From assembly GCF_013839445.1 (NCBI RefSeq), contig NZ_JACDIT010000001.1:1172658-1236657 (forward strand): a stretch of 64,000 nt of DNA, in the 5' to 3' direction. Both the position numbers and the translations under genes were made by a program. This stretch comes from Chthonobacter albigriseus (GTDB lineage Bacteria > Pseudomonadota > Alphaproteobacteria > Rhizobiales > Pleomorphomonadaceae). Of the stretch, positions 52,262-61,275 are shown in pieces (within the stretch, counting starts at the first letter, position 1; each line of letters begins with the position of its first letter). A model generated the notes under the pieces. The model had not been told where the DNA came from and did no database searches. It saw nothing but the letters and a program-made list of their open reading frames with translations.

Positions 52262-53377
52262 ATGCCCGCATCCGCTTCAGGCACCATCCGAGACGTCAGC
52301 ACCCGGCTCTTCCGCGTGCCGCTCGACGAAGTGCTCTCCGACGCCAAGCACGGCGACCACACGCATTTCGAGCTGGTGACGGCGACGGTGCGGCTTGCCG
52401 ACGGGCGGGAGGGCACCGGCTACACCTATACCGGCGGCAAAGGCGGGCATGCGATCCGGGCGATGATCGACCACGACCTCGCGCCGTTCCTCCTGGGCAA
52501 GGACGCGGAAGACGTGGAGGGGCTCTACGAGGCGATGGGGTGGCTGATCCACTACGTCGGCCGCGGGGGCATCGCCTCGTTCGCGATCTCGGCGGTGGAC
52601 ATCGCGCTCTGGGATATCCGCGGCCAGACGCGCGGCGAGCCGCTGTGGCGGATGGCGGGCGGCGCCGGGCGGACCACCAAGGCATATCGCGGCGGCGTCG
52701 ACCTCAACTTCCCGCAGGAGAAGCTGGTGGCGAGCGTCGGCCAGCACCTGGAGCGCGGGTTCAACGCCGTGAAGATCAAGGTGGGGCGGCCGGAGCTGGC
52801 CGAGGACGTGCGGCGCGTGGCGGCGGTGCGCGAACGGATCGGGCCGGAGACCACCTTCATGGTGGACGCCAACTACGGGCTGTCGGTGGACCAGGCGATC
52901 GCCGCGGCGCGTGCCTTCGAGCCGTTCGACCTCCTGTGGTTCGAGGAGCCGATCATCCCCGACGACTGGTTCGGCTACGCCCGGATCGCGCGGGAGACCG
53001 GCATGCCGCTCGCCATGGGCGAGAACCTTCACACGATCCACGAGTTCGAGCTCGCGCTGGACCATTCCGCACTCTCCTACGTGCAGCCGGACGCCTCCAA
53101 CTGCGGCGGCATCACCGGCTGGCTTCAGGCGGCCCGGCTCGCCAAGGCCAAGGGCATCCCCGCCTGCAGCCACGGCATGCAGGAGCTGCACGTGAGCCTA
53201 GTTGCGGCGCAGGAGAACGCGGGCTGGCTGGAGGTGCACAGCTTTCCGATCGATCGCTACACCCACCGGCCGCTGGTGATGGAGGACGGGCTGGCGGTGG
53301 CACCGGACGAGCCGGGCACCGGCGTCCGGTTCAACTGGCCGATGCTGGAGGAGGCCCACGCCGGCGACCGGGACTGA
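52262..53377 (+). CDS. Enolase-superfamily acid-sugar dehydratase (mandelate racemase group)
   Basis: A 371-residue protein with an N-terminal capping domain and a TIM barrel. Catalytic KxK is in NAVKIKVG, metal ligands are in [10 protein letters not shown] (Asp), LWFEEPI (Glu) and LAMGENLHT (Glu), and the C-terminal base is in CSHGMQELH (His). This is the mandelate-racemase subgroup, most of whose members dehydrate acid sugars to 2-keto-3-deoxy acids. It is 22 bases after the aldehyde dehydrogenase. Which acid sugar is used is unknown. Confidence 0.92.
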   Translation: MPASASGTIRDVSTRLFRVPLDEVLSDAKHGDHTHFELVTATVRLADGREGTGYTYTGGKGGHAIRAMIDHDLAPFLLGKDAEDVEGLYEAMGWLIHYVGRGGIASFAISAVDIALWDIRGQTRGEPLWRMAGGAGRTTKAYRGGVDLNFPQEKLVASVGQHLERGFNAVKIKVGRPELAEDVRRVAAVRERIGPETTFMVDANYGLSVDQAIAAARAFEPFDLLWFEEPIIPDDWFGYARIARETGMPLAMGENLHTIHEFELALDHSALSYVQPDASNCGGITGWLQAARLAKAKGIPACSHGMQELHVSLVAAQENAGWLEVHSFPIDRYTHRPLVMEDGLAVAPDEPGTGVRFNWPMLEEAHAGDRD

Positions 53378-53560
53378 GCGGCAGAAGGTCCGCCGCTCAC
53401 CGTCCGGTGCGGCGTGACCGCGACCGAGACCAAGAGCCAAGGGAGGTTCACGACACGAAGAGGACGAGGGACTAGCTAGCGCGACGTATCCATAAAAATG
53501 ATCCATACATATCTGGCGTCCGGGAGGAAACTGGGCGCTGGGAGGAACAAGGAGCACCAC

Positions 53561-54544
53561 ATGACCGGAATCACGCGCCGGGTCGCCCTGATGGCGACCG
53601 CTGCCGCCGCCGTCGCCCTGTCGACGGTCGCGTTCGCCCAGGAAGGTCTGCCCAAGCTGGAGAAGAAGGACACCTACAAGGTGGGCTTCGCGCAGACCGA
53701 GTCCAACAACCCATGGCGGATCGCCCAGACCGAGAGCATGAAGGCGGAAGCCGAGAAGCTGGGCTACCAGCTGGTCTACACCGACGCCGCCGGGTCCGCC
53801 GCCAAGCAGGTCGCCGACGTCAACTCGATGATCGCGCAGGGCGTCGACGTGATCTTCCTCGCCCCGCGCGAGGAAAAGCCGCTGATCCCGGCGGTGATGG
53901 CCGCCAAGAAGGCCGGTATCCCGGTGATCCTGCTCGACCGCAACGTCGACCAGTCGCTCGCCAAGGCCGGCGAGGACTACGTGACCTTCATCGGCTCGGA
54001 CTTCATCGACGAAGGCAAGCGGATCGCCGAGTGGCTGGTGCAGAACAAGCCGGACGGCGCGAAGATCATCCAGCTTGAAGGCACCACCGGATCGTCGCCC
54101 GCGAACGACCGCAAGAAGGGCTTCGACGAGGCACTGGCCGGCAAGGCGGGCTTCGAGATCCTGGCCTCGCAGTCCGGCGACTTCGCCCGCGACAAGGGCC
54201 GGCAGGTGGCCGAGGCTCTGCTGCAGGCGCATCCGGACGCGGACGTGATCTACGCCCACAACGACGAGATGGCGATGGGCGCGATCGCGGCACTGGAAGC
54301 GGCCGGCAAGGTGCCGGGCAAGGATGTGCTGGTGCTCTCCATCGACGGCGGCAAGGAAGCCGTGCAGGCGGTGGTCGACGGCAAGATCGCCGCGGTCGTG
54401 GAGTGCAACCCGCGCTTCGGACCCAAGGCCTTCGAGACGCTGGCCCGCTACGCCAACGGCGAGACGATCGAGGCGTGGGTGAAGAACGTGGACAAGTTCT
54501 ACGATCCCACCAACGCGGCGGCAGAAGTGGCGAACGCCTACTGA
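53561..54544 (+). CDS. ytfQ: YtfQ-like sugar-binding protein (system F)
   Basis: Periplasmic binding protein of 327 residues. Signal peptide MTGITRRVALMATAAAAVA to AFAQ; first lobe YKVGFAQTESNNPWRIAQTE; then NSMIAQGVDVIFLAPREEKP, VILLDRNVDQSLAK, QSGDFARDKGRQV, YAHNDEMAMGAI. These match YtfQ, the galactofuranose binder of E. coli, closely enough to call the family. GGAGGAACAAGGAG precedes the ATG. The ligand may be galactofuranose or another furanose or acid sugar. Confidence 0.93.
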   Translation: MTGITRRVALMATAAAAVALSTVAFAQEGLPKLEKKDTYKVGFAQTESNNPWRIAQTESMKAEAEKLGYQLVYTDAAGSAAKQVADVNSMIAQGVDVIFLAPREEKPLIPAVMAAKKAGIPVILLDRNVDQSLAKAGEDYVTFIGSDFIDEGKRIAEWLVQNKPDGAKIIQLEGTTGSSPANDRKKGFDEALAGKAGFEILASQSGDFARDKGRQVAEALLQAHPDADVIYAHNDEMAMGAIAALEAAGKVPGKDVLVLSIDGGKEAVQAVVDGKIAAVVECNPRFGPKAFETLARYANGETIEAWVKNVDKFYDPTNAAAEVANAY

Positions 54545-54592
54545 GGCGGTTGCCGTGCAGGCCGGCGCGCCTCCCCGCCGCCGGCGGCATCC

Positions 54593-54620
54593 GGGCCGGC
54601 GCGCCGACACGCGCCGGCCC
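54593..54620 (+). terminator. Strong hairpin between system F binding protein and ATPase
   Basis: Eleven-base perfect stem GGGCCGGCGCG / CGCGCCGGCCC with a six-base loop, in the 109-base gap before the ATPase gene. No T-run follows. Same position as the hairpins of systems C and D. Confidence 0.75.
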
Positions 54621-54653
54621 ACCCCGTTCTCCGATCCTCGGAAGGGACGCGGC

Positions 54654-56168
54654 ATGACACTTGTTTCCATGCGCGGCGTGACGAAGGCGTTCTCCGGGGT
54701 GCCGGCGCTGATCGACGCGTCGCTGGAGATCGAGCCCGGCGAGGTGATGGCCCTGGTCGGCCAGAACGGCGCGGGCAAGTCGACCCTGATCAAGATCCTG
54801 ACAGGCGCCTACCGGCGGGACGCCGGCACCGTGACGCTTTCCGGCCGGGAGGTGGACTTCGCCAGCCCCGGGGCCGCCCAGGACGCGGGCATCTCGACGA
54901 TCTACCAGGAGATCAACCTGGTTCCGCACCGGACGGTGGCGGAGAACATCTTCCTCGGCCGCGAGCCGAAGCGCTGGGGGATGATCGACATCGGCCGGAT
55001 GAACCGCGAGGCGGAGGCGGCGCTCGCCCGCTTCGGCATCACGGTGGACGTGCGGACGCCGCTCTCCGGCTTCAACGCGGCAACGCGGCAGATGGTGGCG
55101 ATCGCCCGCGCGATGGCGCGCGAAGCGCGGCTGGTGATCATGGACGAGGCGACCTCCTCGCTGGACGAGCGGGAGGTGGCGACGCTGTTCCAGACGATCC
55201 GGACGCTGAAGGCGCAGGGGGTCGGCGTGCTCTTCGTCAGCCACCGGCTGGACGAGCTCTACGCCGTCTGCGACCGGGTGACCGTGATGCGCGACGGGCG
55301 GACGATCGGCGTCCATGCGATGAACGCGGTCAGCAAAATGGACCTCGTGACGGCGATGCTCGGGCGCGCGCTCGCCGCGGCGGAGCGGGACCTTTCCGCG
55401 TCGCACGGCCAGGGCGCGGGGGCGCCGGTGGTGGAGGCGGCGCACCTTGCCGCCGGACGGCGGGTTCGGGACGTCAGCGTCGCGGTGCGCGAGGGCGAGG
55501 TGGTGGCGCTGGCCGGGCTGCTCGGATCGGGGCGGACGGAGACGGCCCGCCTGCTGTTCGGCGCGGACCGGCCGGACGGCGGGCGGCTGACGGTCGGCGG
55601 CGAGGAGCGGCAGTTCCGCGAGCCGGCCGAGGCGATCGCGGCGGGCTTCGGCTTCTGCAGCGAGGACCGCAAGGTGGAGGGCATCATCCCGGACATGAGC
55701 GTGGTGGAGAACCTGACGCTCGCCCTGATGCCGCGGCTGACCAAGGCCGGCGTGATCGACCGGGCGGCGCAACGCGACGTGGCAGAGACCTTCATCCGAA
55801 AGCTCGGCGTCAAGCTGGCGTCGCCGGACCAGAAGATCCGCGAGCTGTCGGGCGGCAACCAGCAGAAGGTGCTGCTGGCCCGCTGGCTGGCGATGAATCC
55901 CAAGCTCCTGATCGTCGACGAGCCGACGCGCGGCATCGACGTGGGCGCCAAGGCGGAGATCCTGAAGCTGATCCGCGACCTCTCCGGCCAGGGACTTGGC
56001 GTGCTGATGATCTCGTCGGAACTGGAAGAGGTGATCAGCCTAGCAAGCCGCGTCGTCGTGCTCAGCGACGGTCGGGACGTGGCCGAGCTTTCCGGCGAAG
56101 CGATCAGCGAACACGGCATGATGGCCGCGATGGCGGCCGACGCGGAGCCCCGGAGCGGCCATGGTTGA
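54654..56168 (+). CDS. ytfR: YtfR-like sugar ABC ATPase (system F)
   Basis: Tandem ATPase of 504 residues. First domain: GQNGAGKST (36-44), FNAATRQMVAIARAM, LVIMDEATSSLD. Second domain: GLLGSGRTETARLLFG, LSGGNQQKVLLARWL, LLIVDEPTRGID. The first-domain signature lacks the canonical LSGG, as is common for these tandem ATPases. It overlaps the first permease by eight bases. Confidence 0.95.
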   Translation: MTLVSMRGVTKAFSGVPALIDASLEIEPGEVMALVGQNGAGKSTLIKILTGAYRRDAGTVTLSGREVDFASPGAAQDAGISTIYQEINLVPHRTVAENIFLGREPKRWGMIDIGRMNREAEAALARFGITVDVRTPLSGFNAATRQMVAIARAMAREARLVIMDEATSSLDEREVATLFQTIRTLKAQGVGVLFVSHRLDELYAVCDRVTVMRDGRTIGVHAMNAVSKMDLVTAMLGRALAAAERDLSASHGQGAGAPVVEAAHLAAGRRVRDVSVAVREGEVVALAGLLGSGRTETARLLFGADRPDGGRLTVGGEERQFREPAEAIAAGFGFCSEDRKVEGIIPDMSVVENLTLALMPRLTKAGVIDRAAQRDVAETFIRKLGVKLASPDQKIRELSGGNQQKVLLARWLAMNPKLLIVDEPTRGIDVGAKAEILKLIRDLSGQGLGVLMISSELEEVISLASRVVVLSDGRDVAELSGEAISEHGMMAAMAADAEPRSGHG

Positions 56169-57168
56169 CCAGACAATCGACGGCAAGACTGGCGCCCCGA
56201 AGCGCACCTCCCGTTCCCTTGCCGCGGCGGCGCAACGCTACGGGGTGGTGGTGGCGCTCTTGGCGCTGATCCTCTTCAACATCGCAGCGACGCCGAACTT
56301 CCTGACCTGGCAGACGCTGAACGTGAACCTGACGCAGGTCTGCGCCATCGTGATCGTGGCGGTGGGCATGACGCTGGTGATCGCGGCGGGCGGGATCGAC
56401 CTGTCCGTCGGGTCGCTGATGGCGATCGCCGGGACGCTGGCACCGCTGATCTTCACCGGCGCGCTGTTTCATCTGCCCACCACGGCGGTGGGGATCGGGC
56501 TCGCCTTCGTGCTGCCGGTGATCGCGGCGGCCATCCTCGGCCTCTTCAACGGGTGGCTGGTGACGGCGTTCCGGATCCAGCCGATCGTGGCGACGCTGGT
56601 GCTGTTCATCGCCGGGCGCGGCATCGCGCAGGTGATGACCAACGGCAACCTGCAGGTCTTCAAGGAGCCGGCATTCCAGGTGATAGGGCTCGGCCGGATC
56701 GCCGGCATCCCGGTGCAGGTGATCCTGATGGCGATCATCGTGGCGGCGGCGGCCTTCGTGGTGCGCCGGACGCTGTTCGGCCGGCAGTTGCTCGCCGTCG
56801 GCGGCAACCCGCGGGCGGCGCGGCTGGCGGGCGTGCCGGCGCGGCGGGTGACGCTGGCGGTCTACGGGATCAGCGGGGCGCTCGCCGGGCTCGCCGGGCT
56901 GGTGGTGGTGGCGCGCAACGGGGCGAGCGACGCCAATCTGGTCGGGCTCGGCATGGAGCTCGACGCGATCGCGGCTGTGGCGGTCGGCGGGACGCTGCTG
57001 ACCGGCGGGCGGGCCTTCGTTGTGGGCACCCTGCTCGGGGCGATGGTGATCCAGCTGGTGCGCTACACGCTGCTCGCCAACGGGGTGCCGGATGCGGCGG
57101 CGCTGGTGGTGAAGGCGGGGCTGATCATCCTCGCGGTGTGGATCCAGCAGCAGGCCAAGGGAGAGTGA
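56161..57168 (+). CDS. ytfT: YtfT-like sugar ABC permease 1 (system F)
   Basis: Permease of 335 residues with about nine hydrophobic segments. TLVIAAGGIDLSVGSLMAI is the family motif, LFGRQLLAVGGNPRAARLAG is the cytoplasmic loop and VAVGGTLLTGGRAFVVG is near the C-terminus. Its start overlaps the ATPase stop, giving coupled translation. It pairs with the YjfF-like permease two bases downstream. Confidence 0.95.
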   Translation: MVDQTIDGKTGAPKRTSRSLAAAAQRYGVVVALLALILFNIAATPNFLTWQTLNVNLTQVCAIVIVAVGMTLVIAAGGIDLSVGSLMAIAGTLAPLIFTGALFHLPTTAVGIGLAFVLPVIAAAILGLFNGWLVTAFRIQPIVATLVLFIAGRGIAQVMTNGNLQVFKEPAFQVIGLGRIAGIPVQVILMAIIVAAAAFVVRRTLFGRQLLAVGGNPRAARLAGVPARRVTLAVYGISGALAGLAGLVVVARNGASDANLVGLGMELDAIAAVAVGGTLLTGGRAFVVGTLLGAMVIQLVRYTLLANGVPDAAALVVKAGLIILAVWIQQQAKGE

Positions 57169-57170
57169 CG

Positions 57171-58160
57171 ATGAGCACGATCGAAGCCGCCGCGCCGGCG
57201 CGCCGGACGCGTTCGCCGCAGACGCTGGCCAAGGCGGGCGTGGTGGCCGCGCTCGTGCTGCTGATCCTGTTCGGCTGGGCGCGCTACGACAACTTCCTGT
57301 CGAGCTACAACATCCTGTCGTTTCTGCGCTACAACGCGATGTTCGCGCTGATCGCGCTCGGCATGTGCTTCGTGATCATCACCGGCGGGATTGACCTGTC
57401 GGTGGGCGGCGTGGCCGCGCTCGGCAGCGTGGTGGCTGCGCAGGCCTCCGGTTACGGCCTGGTGCCGGGCGTGGCGGCGGGGATCGCCACCGGGCTCGCG
57501 GCGGGGGCGGTGAACGGCGTGGTGATCACGCGGCTCCAGATCGCGCCGTTCATCGCGACGCTGGCGACGATGCTCGCCGCCTATGGAACGGCGCTGCTTC
57601 TCAGCGGCAACCAGTCGGTGTCGGTGTCCTACGACACGGCCTTCACCGAGTTCGGACAGGGCGACCTGATGGGGTTCCCGATCCCCGCGATCGTGATGAT
57701 CGTGGTCACCCTCGGCGGCTGGTTCGTGTTGGAGCGGCTGCCGACGGGCCGGCGGGTGCTGGCGGTCGGCGGCGGCGAGGACGCGGCGCGGCTGATGGGG
57801 CTCGACGTGGAGCGACTGAAGTTCGGGGTCTATGCGGCCTCGGGGGCGCTGGCGGGCCTCGCCGGGGCGATCCTCGCCGCACAGTTCGGCGCGGGCCAGC
57901 CGACGGAGGGTGTGGGCTGGGAGCTGTTCGCGATCGCCTCGGTGGTGGTGGGCGGCACGCTGCTGACCGGCGGCGTCGGATCGGTGGGGGCCACCTTCGC
58001 CGGCGCCATGCTCCTGGCGCTGCTGTTCAACCTTCTGAACTTCGAGAACGGCAAGGGGTGGATCAGCCTCTCCGCCTACTGGCAATCGGTGATCCGTGGC
58101 CTGTTCCTGCTCGCCTTCGTGCTCCTGCAGGCGCGCATCGCGCGCACGCAGGAGGACTGA
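57171..58160 (+). CDS. yjfF: YjfF-like sugar ABC permease 2 (system F)
   Basis: Permease of 329 residues. CFVIITGGIDLSVGGVAAL is the family motif and VVVGGTLLTGGVGSVG the C-terminal block; the central loop is RRVLAVGGGEDAARLMGLD. Two bases separate it from permease 1. Its stop lies only four bases from the convergent desaturase stop, leaving no room for an intergenic terminator. Confidence 0.95.
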   Translation: MSTIEAAAPARRTRSPQTLAKAGVVAALVLLILFGWARYDNFLSSYNILSFLRYNAMFALIALGMCFVIITGGIDLSVGGVAALGSVVAAQASGYGLVPGVAAGIATGLAAGAVNGVVITRLQIAPFIATLATMLAAYGTALLLSGNQSVSVSYDTAFTEFGQGDLMGFPIPAIVMIVVTLGGWFVLERLPTGRRVLAVGGGEDAARLMGLDVERLKFGVYAASGALAGLAGAILAAQFGAGQPTEGVGWELFAIASVVVGGTLLTGGVGSVGATFAGAMLLALLFNLLNFENGKGWISLSAYWQSVIRGLFLLAFVLLQARIARTQED

Positions 58161-58164
58161 GGTC

Positions 58165-59199
58165 TCAGCGCAGGGCCGCTTCCTCGCGGAAGGAGACGAG
58201 GCGGCGGCTGGTCTCGTCCCACAGGACGAAGCGAACGCAGGCGAGGCTTTCCCAGAGCGTCAGGCGGCCGATGTCGGCGAGCTCGGGATGGTGCTTGAGA
58301 ACCTCCGGCAGCCGATAGAAGGGGATGCGGCTGCAGAGGTGATGCACGTGGTGCACGCCGATGTTGCCGGAGAACCACCGCAGCGGCTGGGGAAGGTCGT
58401 AGTGCGAGCTGCCGTGCAGGGCCGCGACGGGATGGCTCCAGTCGGCGTCCCGCTCCCACAGCGTCTCGTCGAACTGGTGCTGGATGTAGAAGAGCCAGAC
58501 GCCGATGGTGGCGCCGATGGCGGTGATCGGAGCCTGGACGAGGAGATAGTCCTTCCAGCCGACCAGCCAGATGAGGGCGGCGGCTACGGCGACGATGGCG
58601 ACGTTGGTGCCCATGGTGCTGATCCAGGGCTGCGAGCCGGCGCGCATGAGGCCGATCGGCAGGCGATGCTGGACGACGAAGAGGTAGGTCGGGCCGAGTA
58701 CGAACATCACAAGGGGATGGCGATAGAGCCGGTAGCGCAACCGCCCCATGAAGGTCCGCTGGCGATACTCGGCGACGGTGAGGGTATCGACGTCGCCGAT
58801 GCCGCGCAGATCGAGATTGCCGGAGGAGGCATGGTGGATGGCGTGGGTGCGGCGCCAGAAGTCGTGCGGCGTAAGGGTGAACACGCCGAGGACGCGGCCG
58901 ACCCAGTCGTTGAGCGCGCGCGTGCGGAAGAAGGCGTAGTGGCTGCAGTCGTGCTGGACGATGAACAGCCGCACCAGAAGGCCGGCGGCCGGCACGGCGA
59001 GCAGCAGGGTGAGCCAGTAGCCCACCTGCAGCGAAGCCCACATGGCGGCCCAGAGCAGGACCAGCGGGGCCGCCGTGACGACGATCTCCAGGATGCTCCT
59101 GGCGTGGCTCGGCGCCTGATAAGCGGCGAGAATCTTGGGCCAGCGGCGCGCGTCAGCGGGATTGCCAGCGGAAGGGTTTTGACGGGTGTGGAAGGTCAT
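58165..59199 (-). CDS. Membrane fatty acid desaturase
   Basis: Integral-membrane di-iron desaturase of 344 residues. All three His boxes are visible: HDCSHYAFF, HAIHHASSGN and NIGVHHVHHL, with four membrane stretches (for example IVVTAAPLVLLWAAMWASL). It would introduce a double bond into an acyl chain or hydroxylate a lipid. I start at MTFHTRQ; an ATG 16 codons upstream is possible but its extension reads poorly. Convergent with system F and divergent from the sugar dehydrogenase. Confidence 0.9.
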   Translation of the reverse strand: MTFHTRQNPSAGNPADARRWPKILAAYQAPSHARSILEIVVTAAPLVLLWAAMWASLQVGYWLTLLLAVPAAGLLVRLFIVQHDCSHYAFFRTRALNDWVGRVLGVFTLTPHDFWRRTHAIHHASSGNLDLRGIGDVDTLTVAEYRQRTFMGRLRYRLYRHPLVMFVLGPTYLFVVQHRLPIGLMRAGSQPWISTMGTNVAIVAVAAALIWLVGWKDYLLVQAPITAIGATIGVWLFYIQHQFDETLWERDADWSHPVAALHGSSHYDLPQPLRWFSGNIGVHHVHHLCSRIPFYRLPEVLKHHPELADIGRLTLWESLACVRFVLWDETSRRLVSFREEAALR

Positions 59200-59394
59200 A
59201 GGGAGCGGACCATATACCAGTTCGGCCGGCCATACCTCCGAAATCATTGGGATGGCGACACTTTATCCATGATGATCCGATGCCGTCCGCCGCTCACGGC
59301 CGTCTCCCCGAAGCGTGAACGGCCGGGCGATGGCGCGTGGACCGGCAAGCCCCATATCACGGGCTGGTGATGGGCACCTGTTCTGGAGGCCAGC

Positions 59395-60513
59395 ATGGAT
59401 ACTCGCCTTACGCTCGCCGGCGCCGTGGCGCTGACGCTGATCGCCGGTCCCGCCGCGGCGGCCGGAGCGGTGGAGACCACCGTCGTCGCCGAGGGGCTGG
59501 ACCAGCCCTGGGGGTTGGACTTCCTGCCGGACGGCTCGATGATCGTCACCGAGAAGAGCGGCGCGCTCCGGCTGGTGGCCGCCGACGGAACGGTGTCGGA
59601 GCCGATCGCGGGCGTGCCGGAGGTGGACACGCGCAGCCAGGGCGGGCTGCTCGACGTGACGCTGCATCCCGATTTCGCCAACAACCGGTTCGTCTACTTC
59701 TCCTATGCCGAAGCCGGCGAGGGCGGCACCTCGACGGCCGTCGCACGCGGCCGGCTCAGCGCGGACGGCCGGTCGCTGGAGTTCGTGGAGCGGATCTTCC
59801 AGCAGCAGCCGAAGGTGGACAGCACCAAGCACTACGGGTCGCGCATCGTGTTCGACGGCCAGGGGCACGTGTTCGTGACGCTCGGCGAGCGGTCGGACGA
59901 GGAGTTCCGGGGTCAGGCGCAGGATCTCGACAGCCACCTCGGCAAGATCGTCCGGCTGAACGAGGACGGCTCGGTGCCGGCGGACAACCCGTTCGTCGGG
60001 CGCGACGGCGCGCGGCCGGAGATCTGGTCCTACGGGCACCGCAACGTGCAGGCGGCCGTGCTTCATCCGGAAACCGGCGCGCTCTGGGAGATCGAGCACG
60101 GGCCGATGGGCGGCGACGAGTTGAACATTGCAGAGGCGGGCAAGAACTACGGCTGGCCGCTGGTCTCCTACGGTAAGAACTACAGCGGCACCCCGGTGAA
60201 CGAGGGCGAGGCCGAGGGCGAGGGCTTCGAGCCGCCGATCATCCAGTGGACGCCGGTGATCGCGCCTTCGGGCATGATCGTCTACGGCGGCGACGCCTTC
60301 CCGGACTGGAAGGGCGACGTGTTCGTGGGCGGGCTCCGGTCGACCGCGCTGGTGCGGCTGGAGGTGAACGGCAAGGACGTTCGCGAGGCCGAGCGGCTGC
60401 TTGAGGACCAGGGCAACCGGATCCGCGACGTGGCCGAAGGTCCGGACGGGGCGATCTACGTGATCACCGACGACAGCAACGGCCAGATCATCCGCCTGAT
60501 GCCGGCCGATTGA
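59395..60513 (+). CDS. PQQ-type soluble aldose sugar dehydrogenase
   Basis: A 372-residue periplasmic six-bladed beta-propeller of the YliI/soluble glucose dehydrogenase family. Signal peptide MDTRLTLAGAVALTLIAG to AAAG; PWGLDFLPDGSMIVTEKSG, GLLDVTLHPDFANN, IWSYGHRNVQAAVLH and EHGPMGGDELNIAEAGKNY carry the usual PQQ and calcium contacts. It would oxidise aldoses to lactones and feed electrons to the respiratory chain. No PQQ biosynthesis genes are in view. Confidence 0.9.
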   Translation: MDTRLTLAGAVALTLIAGPAAAAGAVETTVVAEGLDQPWGLDFLPDGSMIVTEKSGALRLVAADGTVSEPIAGVPEVDTRSQGGLLDVTLHPDFANNRFVYFSYAEAGEGGTSTAVARGRLSADGRSLEFVERIFQQQPKVDSTKHYGSRIVFDGQGHVFVTLGERSDEEFRGQAQDLDSHLGKIVRLNEDGSVPADNPFVGRDGARPEIWSYGHRNVQAAVLHPETGALWEIEHGPMGGDELNIAEAGKNYGWPLVSYGKNYSGTPVNEGEAEGEGFEPPIIQWTPVIAPSGMIVYGGDAFPDWKGDVFVGGLRSTALVRLEVNGKDVREAERLLEDQGNRIRDVAEGPDGAIYVITDDSNGQIIRLMPAD

Positions 60514-60579
60514 TCCTCGTCGGCAAGGAGGCGGGAGCGGAGCCGGCATTCGCCCTGCCCCGCCGCCCTTGCATTCGGG

Positions 60580-61239
60580 TCAGACCGCGGACGCGCCGGT
60601 GCAGATCGACAGGTCCGCCGCGTGGGCGTGCGTGCCGTCGAGGCAGCAGCTGAAGGCGCCGGCAAGAAGAGCGAGGCCGAGGATGACGCCCGCCGCGGTG
60701 TCGCGGCCGAACAGGCCCTTGAACCAACCCTTCGTAGGCGCCTGTCCTTCGGCTGCAGGAGCGGCCTCCTCGATCGGGGATTCAGCCGTCTCCTGCGGGG
60801 GCGCGACGACGGCGGAGAAGGTGGCGAAGAATTCGCCGGCGAGTTTGCGCGCGGTGGAATCGATCAGGCGCGAGCCGAGCTGGGCAAGCTTGCCGCCGAT
60901 CTGGGCATCGACCTCGTAGGAGAGGATCGTCGTGTCCGGCCCGTCCTCGGCCAGGCGGACGACCGCGCCACCCTTGGCGAAGCCGGCAACACCGCCCGAG
61001 CCTTCTCCGGTGATGCGATAGCCGTTCGGCGGGTCGAGGTCGGACAATGTGACCTTGCCGCCGAAGGTGGCCTTCACCGGCCCGACCTTGAGCTGAACCT
61101 TCGCCGTCATCTCGGTCGGCGAGGTCATCTCCAGGCTCTCGCAGCCGGGGATGCAGGCCTTCAGCACCTCCGGATCGTTGAGGGCGGCCCAGACCACCGC
61201 ACGTGGGGCGGGAATGCGCTGGCTGTCGTTCATCTGCAT
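60580..61239 (-). CDS. coxG: CoxG-like SRPBCC protein
   Basis: A 219-residue CO dehydrogenase accessory protein. The START/SRPBCC domain at residues 1-150 is typical (PRAVVWAALNDPEVLKACIPG; EGSGGVAGFAKGGAVVRL; ALIDSTARKLAGEFFATF-like ending). A linker and a C-terminal membrane helix (VILGLALLAGAFSCC) follow. In Oligotropha, CoxG recruits CO dehydrogenase to the membrane. Last gene of the coxDEFG-like run on this strand. Confidence 0.9.
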   Translation of the reverse strand: MQMNDSQRIPAPRAVVWAALNDPEVLKACIPGCESLEMTSPTEMTAKVQLKVGPVKATFGGKVTLSDLDPPNGYRITGEGSGGVAGFAKGGAVVRLAEDGPDTTILSYEVDAQIGGKLAQLGSRLIDSTARKLAGEFFATFSAVVAPPQETAESPIEEAAPAAEGQAPTKGWFKGLFGRDTAAGVILGLALLAGAFSCCLDGTHAHAADLSICTGASAV

Positions 61240-61275
61240 CGGCGGGGACCCTTCGGTTCGAAATCCAGGATTGAT

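Noticed and set aside
50542-52416. 624-residue minus-strand frame
   Set aside because: Antisense to the AldA-like gene; low-complexity His/Arg/Gly sequence.
53198-54793. 531-residue minus-strand frame
   Set aside because: Antisense to the YtfQ-like gene and its flanks; no recognisable domain.
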